Shown: one piece after another, positions 21,462 through 30,400 of the stretch
Numbering within the stretch: position 1 is the first letter of the stretch
Layout of the letters: each line of letters opens with the position of its first letter
Assembly (NCBI GenBank): GCA_964550025.1
Contig: CAZJYI010000084.1
Span: 1-47,664, forward strand
Source of the DNA: CAZJYI01 sp964550025
Lineage (GTDB): Bacteria > Verrucomicrobiota > Kiritimatiellia > UBA8416 > CAYOBW01
DNA: 47,664 nt
Direction of reading: 5' to 3'
Made by a program: the position numbers and the translations under genes
The notes under the pieces: model-generated
Seen by the model: the letters and a program-made list of their open reading frames with translations, nothing else
What the model was told of the DNA's origin: nothing
Database searches by the model: none

Positions 21462-24400
21462 ATGAGATCACATGTATGGACACAGTTCGCGAGTGCGACG
21501 GTGATGTGGGTATTAGTCGTAACAATCAGCCGAGCGTCCATTCCGAATCCGGTTGCCTACTGGCCGCTGAGGGACGGCACGCCGGGGACCGCGGTCGCCG
21601 GGGCCGACGACCTGATCGATAACCCGAGTCACCCCGCGATCGATGCGACATCAACGGGCGGTGGCGGGACGTGGGCAGTCGATCCTGAACGCGGCATTGT
21701 CTACAGGACGGTACAGGGCCATCGTCTGAGTGCCGGCACACAGGGCATCACCACGAATTTCACCTGGTCGCTGTGGGTGAAGATACTTGAAGACAACAAC
21801 GGCACCATCATGGGGACGCGGGGCGGCAACCCTTGGAACAAGCTGACCACGGGCGGCATGGGTAATTGGGCCGGGTTCAACTTCAGTTCCGGGACGATTT
21901 CACAGAACAGCGATTGGATTCACATCGTTGTCCGAGGCACCGTCAATGCCGGTGGCGCCGATCAGAAGGTCGAGTGCTTCATGGACGGGGCGCCGGCCGG
22001 TACGGATGACCACACGGCCTCGGTGGCTTTCAATGGCGCGCTACAGCTCGGCGGGAACAATAGCTGGAGCGAGGACATCGGCGGTTTGATGAGCGACGTC
22101 GCCGTCTGGACCAACGCCCTCACGGATCCCCAGATCCAGGAGCTCTTCAACGGCAGCAACATCATCACCGACAGCACGGCTCCGTACATCGCAGACCTGA
22201 CGCCCGATGATGACGACGGCAACGCGCCGAGCGCGCTCGTACAGGTTATCTTCGATGAGCCGGTCGTAGCCGGCAGCGGCGACATCCGCATCGTCAACGA
22301 CAGCGACACGATCACCACGACCATCCCGGTGACCGACGTCGCGCAGGTGACCGTCTCCGGGGCGCAGATGACGATTGACCCGACCACAGCGCTCATCGCC
22401 GGCAAGGCGTACCACATCGAAATGGATGCCGGGGTCGTCAAGAACATCGAGGGACTCGACTTCGCCGGGATTGCCGACGCCACGATGTGGAACTTCACGG
22501 TCGACTCCACGCCCCCGACGGTGAGCTCCATCGACGACAACGTCAGCGGCGGGCCGATCTATGAAGACCGGGTCGAGGTGACCTACACCGTCACTTTCAA
22601 CGAACCGATCGACGGCACGACCGTCGATACAAACGACTTCGACAACGCGGGCACAGCGACGATCGCCATCGCGTCGGTAACCCAGACCTCGCCCGCCGTG
22701 TTCACCGTCGTCGTCGAACCGTCATCGACCGGATCGCTCCAGCTTCGGATCCCGACCGGCAGTGTCGTCAACGACACGTCGGGGAATAGTCTCGCGGTCC
22801 CCGTCACGGACGACACGATCACGATTAATGCGGGCACTGATCCGAGCACGGGCGACCGCTGGTGGGACCCGGCGAGCACCGGCGTTACCGACGGCGCCAG
22901 CGGCGGCGGGACCGGCACGTGGAGTACAGCGGATGCGGAGTGGGACCGGGGCGTCGGCTTTGCCGATACGGTAGCGTGGAACAACAGCAACAACGATTCC
23001 GCCATCTTTGGCGGAACACCGGACACCGTGGATTTGGGCGGGAGTGTGACTGTTTCCAACGTCTCGTTCACGTCAACGTCCGGTGGGTACGATATTCAGG
23101 GCGGCACGCTCAACTTCGTTTCGGGCGCCACGATCAGCAATAGTGACAACAGGCACAATCACACCTTCTCTTGTACGATAGCCGGCAGCCCGGCGGTACA
23201 CACAAAGGACTACGGCGCCGGCAACCAGTACCATGGCCTGATATTCGCTCCCGGCAGCGGCCACACACAGACGCTCGGTGATGTTCTCAACCCCAACGAC
23301 ACCGGCAATACCGACAAGGCGGGTGTCTACCTGTCCGGCTCAACAGTCGGCAACTCGGTCGCATCGATCTCCTACGCCGGGGGTGACAGGTACGGCACCG
23401 TGTACGTGCAGGGAACCGGATCCTGGACGGTGGGCGATATCCTCATGGGGACGCTGAGGATCAGTGGCGGCAACCTCGTGATGGACGGGGAAATCGACAC
23501 GCGCTACGGCGGGATCGTGCTCACCGGCGGCGTTCTTCACTATAACAACGCGGGTGTGGTGAAGAACGGTGGGTTCAATCTGCAGGGGGGCGCCCTCGAC
23601 AACACCAGCGGCTCTCCCATCAGCACGTCGACGTACAATGTCCCTTATACGGTGAGCGGCGACTTCTCCTTCATTGGCAGCAACGGTGCGAACAGTGATC
23701 TGAACCTGGGTAGAGGTGCGGTGACCTTGAGCGGCGGTGATCGGACCGTGACCGTCCAGAACCCGGCAGCGACGCTCACCGTCGGCGGTGTGATTTCCGG
23801 CAGTGGTCTCGGGCTGATCAAGGCCGGCGACGGCACGCTGACCTTGAACGGGGCGAACACCTTTACCGGCCCGGCGACCGTCAATGCCGGCACGCTGAGC
23901 GGTACGGGCACGGTGGGCATCGTGTCGGTCGCGAACGGCGGCACGCTGGCGCCGGGCGCTTCGATCGGCGGGTTCGGCGCGAGCAACGTGACCATCGCCG
24001 CCGGGGGCACGCTCGCCATCGAGATCGACGATACGCAGACGCCCATGAGCGACACGCTGGCGGTGAGCCACGCGCTGGACATCACCGGCGCCACGCTGGA
24101 TGTCGACGCCACCGGCGCACCCGGCCAATTCGTCTACGTGATCGCCACCTACGGTTCACTCACCGGCACCTTCGGCGTCATTACCAACATGCCGCTCGGC
24201 TACGCGGTCGACTATGCGCACGACGGCGGCACGGCGATTGCGATCGTGGACAGTGGCCCCGAAACGCAGCCGGTGGTGACGAATCTCGGGGCAACCGTCG
24301 GCATCGGCGCGGCCACGCTGCGCGGCGAGGTGACTGACGGGCGCAGCGCGAGCGCGACCATCTGTTGGGGGACGAGTGACGGCGGCACGTCGAGCACGGG

Positions 24401-27400
24401 TGACTGGGAAGTCGTGGCGTCGATCGGGCCGGTAAACCAGAACATTCCGTTTTCGACCAGCCCGACCGGCCTGCTCTACGGGGTCGAGTACACCTGCCGC
24501 ATGTACGTGACGAATTCCGCGGGCGACGCCTGGTCCGACCCGGAGACGTTCACGACGCTGTATCCGGGACGGGAAGGGGAGCCGCTGGGATGGAGTTACA
24601 CGAGCTGGACGGGTGATGCGGATTCGGGGATCGACAGCAGCTACGCCTACTCCGCGGCGCATTGCTTCGGCAACAATCATGGGGGCAGCGTCACTGCCAA
24701 CGGCGTCACGTTCGGGGAGAGTTTCGGGGCATCGGGGTCGGGATGGGGCATGGCCGGCGCACAGAACAACTGGGATGGTGACGATAATGCGATCGTGACC
24801 GGCAGCAGTGAGGACCTGGCCGAGGAGTTCGTCTACAACGCCAACCCCAGAACAGTGCAGTTCTCCGGCTTGACGCCTACAAGGCGGTACCGGGCGACGT
24901 TCTACAGTGTAGCGTGGGAAGCCTCGGGCCGGGTGCAGACCTTTTCGTCGGGCGGCAACAACCTGGTTGTTGATCAGGATATATACGGTAACAACAACGG
25001 CATCACCATCTCCTACGTGTACGATGCCGCTGCCGCGCCACAGGACTTCACGATTGCACCCGCCAACGGGACCAGCACGTTCCACATGTACGCGTTGTCC
25101 AACCGGGAAGCGGATGCCCCTGTGCCGCTCGGTATCGAGAACACCGGGGCGGTGAACGTCGGCACGACGACGGCCGACCTGGTGGGGACGCTCGAAGGAA
25201 CGGGGTCGGTGTTTGACGTGACCGTGTACTGGGGCACGAACGACAATGCCGATGCGACGGCGTGGCTGGCCGACGGCAGCGCTTCGAAGCTGGGCATCGG
25301 CACGTACACGAACGTGATGGGGCAGTCGGTGACGGGGTCGGTTTCCGCGCTGACCGGCGGCACGGTCTACTACTACACGATGGTCGCGTCCAACGCGGTC
25401 ACCAACATCTGGGCCGGCCCGAACGCGGTCTTCGGCACGGATGGGCCGCCGACCCTGATCAATGCCGGGTACACCCCCGAGGGCGGCTACGCCACGCTGT
25501 CCGGTAACGTGATCTCCACGGGCGGGTTGCCGGTTGCCGTGCGCATCTACTGGGGCGAGACCGACGGCGGCACGACGCCCGGGAATTGGGCGAACACCAA
25601 CATTTTCAGCGGCACGCGGGGGACCGGTACCTTCTCCACCAACACGACCGGCGGCCTGATCTACGGTGTGCAGTACTACTATCGCTGCTTCGCCAGCAAT
25701 GCCAACGGCGTGGCGTGGGCCCCGGCGACGAGCGGTTTCGTGACAGCGCCGGAGGATGTGTTTGCGGGACCGGGGTCGTTCCTCTGGGATTTCTACGACG
25801 GGGGCGGACAGGACAACGACTGGACCGTCCTGCACGGTCGGGCATGGTATGAAGCCAGCAGGGGCGGAGGCGTCGATGCCGCGAATGCCGGCGGCGGACA
25901 CGCAGGGGACGGTGGGCATCCGACATTCCTGTTCGAATCGCCCGCGTTCAGGTTGAACGGGGGAACCGTGGACGGCACGCATGCGATCAGGTTTTCCATG
26001 TCGACAGGCGCGGGCGATCAGGCCGGGGACGGTCCTGACTTCGACACACCGGCCGAGGTGCTTGCCTACAACGGCGGCAATGCCAACAACAATGGCGAAA
26101 AGGGGTTGGCTTTCTACAACCTCGATACGCTCGTATACGATGCGGTCTTCTTCCACAGCGTGAACAACAACAATCCTGAGACGTTTGAATTCACATCTGC
26201 CGAGCTTGTCGCGGCGGGAGTTGACCTCTCGGCGACTTACGCCTTGAACTACTACGACAATGACAGCGGTGGTTGGGGCTGGACCGTACTGAACTGGATT
26301 GACATTGCGGCGGACCTCGTGGTCCCTTCTCCCATCGGCATCGAGAACATGGCCGTCTCGCCTGACTTCACCGCCACCTCGGCGACGTTCAACGCGGCAT
26401 TCGACGGAACACTGTCGGTCTTTGACGTGTACGTCTACTGGGGCACGAGTGACGGCGGCACGGATGCCGGCGCGTGGGCCAACACGAACCTGATCGGTTC
26501 CTACACGAACCAGGCCTCGACCGGCCTGAGCTTCTACGCCGCCCCCCTTGCCAGTGACACGCGGTACTACTACGCGTTCTGTGCCCGGAACGCGGCCACC
26601 AACATGTGGGCGCAGCCCAGCACGAGTTTCAAGACCGTGGGCACGCCCACGATCGACAATGGGATCGGCCCCACGCCCCATGCCGGCTATGCCACGCTCA
26701 ACGGCGAGCTGCTGGAAGGCGGCCGGGCGGATGTCTTCGTCTACTGGGGACTGAGCGACGGCGGCACCAACGCCGCGAGCTGGGAGCACACCAACACGCT
26801 GCAGGTCGTCGGCAACGTGGCGTTTTCCTCGGACGCCAACGGTCTGATCTACGGACTACAGTACTACTACCGTTGTTACGCGACCAACGCCTTCGGCGAC
26901 GACTGGGCCGATGACACGACGGGCTTCGTTTCGGCGTACCCGAGCGACCTGCTGGTCACCGGCGGACTCGAACTGTGGCTGAAGGCGGACGAGGGCGTGC
27001 TGACGAGCGGCAGCACCGTGACCAACTGGCTGGACCGGTCCGGCAACGGGCGCAATGCCGACCAGCGCAGCGGGGCGCCGCAGGTGGCCGCCGCGCAGGT
27101 CAACGGCTTGCCCGCGGTTAAATTCCATGGCGGGGACAACTACCTGAACATCAATCACGACATCGTTCCCAGGCAGGAGTACATCGTCTTCAAGTCAGGA
27201 CGCTACGCGTTGAACCCCGGCGACCCGAACCTGTGGGGTAACACGTGGGGCGGGCCCTTCGGTCAGCAGAACGACAATGGCTGGATGACGCAGAGCGGCA
27301 CGCGGGATCTTTGGGATGACGGTAACCGCAGGCCGTCGGCGGTGTCGTGGAACGGCACAATCATCGCCGAAACCAACCCCGACGGTTTCCCGTACGGCCT

Positions 27401-30400
27401 GCCCAACGTGGCCGACTACATGGTGCTCAAGGTGAACCCCAGGAACTACGCCAGCGAACACGCCCGCGTCGGCCGTCCGAACAACACCTGGGGGAACGGG
27501 TACGTGGACGTGGCCGAGATCCTGGTCTATGACAACGTCCTGTCGGCTGCTGACGAGGAGAAGGTCGGCGGTTACCTGGCCTGGAAGTACGGCATCACGT
27601 CGTCCTATCCGGACTTCAACACCAACCCGGCCCGTCCCATTGTCCTGTTCAATACCCACGTCAGCGACATTGGCCCGGGCGAGGCCCGGCTGAACGGGAC
27701 GCTCAACGCCGATGCGGCGGTCTACGACGTGTGGGTGTATTGGAGTACGAACGACTACACCACCAACAAGGCCTCCTGGCTGGCGAACGGCGACAGTCAG
27801 TACATCGGGTCGTACACCGACACGACCGGCGTCAGCCTGGGCCACACGGCCACGGGCCTGGCCGCGTCGGAGACGTACTATTACGCGTTCTACGCGAGCA
27901 ACATGCTGCACGAGATGTGGGCGCAGCCGTCCATGGCCTTCGGGTCGCTCGGCGCGCCGACGGTCGACAACGCCGGCGGCGCCACGGCCCTCGTGCCGGG
28001 CGGGGCCACGCTCAACGGCGAGCTCCTGGCGGGCGGCACGGCCGATGTGACCGTCTGTTGGGGTTCCGTCGACGCGGGCACCAACGGCGCTCCCGCGGAC
28101 TGGCAGCATGCCGAGTCTGTGGGAGCCGTCTTCGCGCTCGAACCGTTTTCGGCGGACGTCACCGGGACTTTGTACGGCATACCGTACTACTACACCTGCT
28201 ACGTGACCAACAGTGCCGGGGCCTCCTGGAGCCCGGTCACCAACTTCACGACGGCGCCGCCGGTCGAACTGCTCGTCACGGACGGGCTGCGGATGCACCT
28301 GGATGCGGGTGCGGGGACCACGACCGACGGCAGTGGCGTGGTGACTTGGCTGGATCAGTCCGGCAACGGGCACACGGCGACGCGAGCCGAAGGAACGCTG
28401 CAGCTCTTGAACGACCAGGTCAACGGTTTGCCGGCGGTCAAGTTCATCGACAACTCGCGCGCGACGATCGCGTCCAACATGTACTCCAAGACCCAGTTCA
28501 TCGTCACGAAGATGATCGATGCCGGCGACTGGGGCGCCTGGATGGGCAGCCAGCCGCGCTCGGGCTACATGTGGAACCGCAACGGCAGCGCCTGGGGTGG
28601 CAATTATCCCGTGGCGGCTTCCAGGAACGGCACAGTGTTGGCGCCCACCGCGTTCAGTTTGGGCAACGGCCGGTTTGCCGATTTCATGGTCTTGAAGATC
28701 GTTGGCAACGACAATGACACGAGCCAGAGGATCTACGAGCTGGGGCGCGCGGAGTACAATGGCGGTTGGGACCGGCTGCAGAACTACATGGCCGAGATCC
28801 TCTCCTACGACACCGTCCTCTCGGAGGAGGACGAGAACAAGGTGGGGGCCTACCTGGCGACGAAGTACGGCATTGCCACGTCCTACCCGGCCCTCCCGTA
28901 TCCCTACGTCGAGAACAGCGGCGTCACCGATCTGCTTACGGGTGAGGCCAAACTGAACGGGACGCTCTACGCCAAAGAGTCGGTCTACGATGTGTGGGTC
29001 TACTGGAGTACCGACAACGGGGGAATGAGCAAGGCGGCCTGGCTGGCCGGCGGCGACAGCCAGTACATGGGCTCGTTCACCAACGTGGCCATGACGGGGC
29101 TGGTCCACGGGATCACCGGTCTGCCGGCATCGACCACGCACTACTACAACTACTACGCCAGCAACGTCGCGGCGGAAATCTGGGGCGATTCGTACATGTT
29201 CGGGTCGGCGGGAGCGCCCACGGTGGAGAACCGCGGGGCGACCGACATCGGCGTGGGCACCGCCGCGCTGCGGGGCGAGCTGACGGCCGGCGGACTGGGC
29301 GATATTACCATCTGCTGGGGCACGGCCGACGCGGGCACCAACAGCGGCACGGCGGCCTGGGACCACGTGGAGACGCTCGGGACCAGGAGGTCCGGAATCG
29401 TGTTTACCAACACGGTCTCCGACGCCTTCTACGGCATAACCTACTACTATCGGTGCTACGTCACCAACGACTGGGGCAGCGACTGGTCCGATTCGGCCGC
29501 CACCTTCATGACCGATTTCGGGAGTTCCCGTGTTTACGACGGCGACGACGGCTACCTGGTCCACAGGGGGTACCACGTCAACAACGACGCCTGGTTGGAT
29601 CTCCACAACAACGGCGGGGTGATGGATACGAACACGTATGTGCCTTACGGCACCACCACCCTGACCGCCGGTCCGGGCAACCGCGGCTTGAACTTCGACA
29701 ACGACAACGACTTCAAGAGCACCGGCGTGATCAACCAGAACGACAACTACATGAACTTCTTCTTCGGTTACTTCACGCCGCCGGAGTCGGGGGACTACTC
29801 GTTTCAGTTGTGGGACCGGGACGATCCCTGCGGCATATGGCTGGACCTGGATCGCGACGGCGTCTTCGAGTCCACCCCGCCCGGCCTGGGGGCGGGTCGC
29901 GGCGAGCAGTTGTCCTGGAACGATCACAGGGGTGTGCACACCGTGGGCCTCGAAGAGGACGAGGTCTACATGTTTGCGGCCACGCATCGCGAAGGCACCG
30001 GCGGTTCTCAGATCGATGTCCAGTTCAAGACCCCGTCGCTGAGCTGGAGGACCGTCAAGCCCACCACCGACGTGGAGCAGGAAGGGATGTGGCGGTACTG
30101 GCTGAAGGACGAGCCGGTCTACAGCATTGCCAACGAGCGGCCCGGCGACCTTGCGCCGGGGCAGGCGCGACTGAACGCGACGCTACGCGCCGAGGGCGCC
30201 GTGTACGATGTTGAGGTGTACTGGAGCACGAACGACTATACCACCAATGCGGCGGCCTGGCTGGCGAACGGCAGCAGCGCCCATGTCGGCGCCTTTACCA
30301 ACGGCGTCATGGACGTGGGCCACACGGTGGGCGGACTGTCTGACGGAACGACGTATTACTACGCCTTCCGTGCCACCAACGAATTGGACGAGATGTGGGC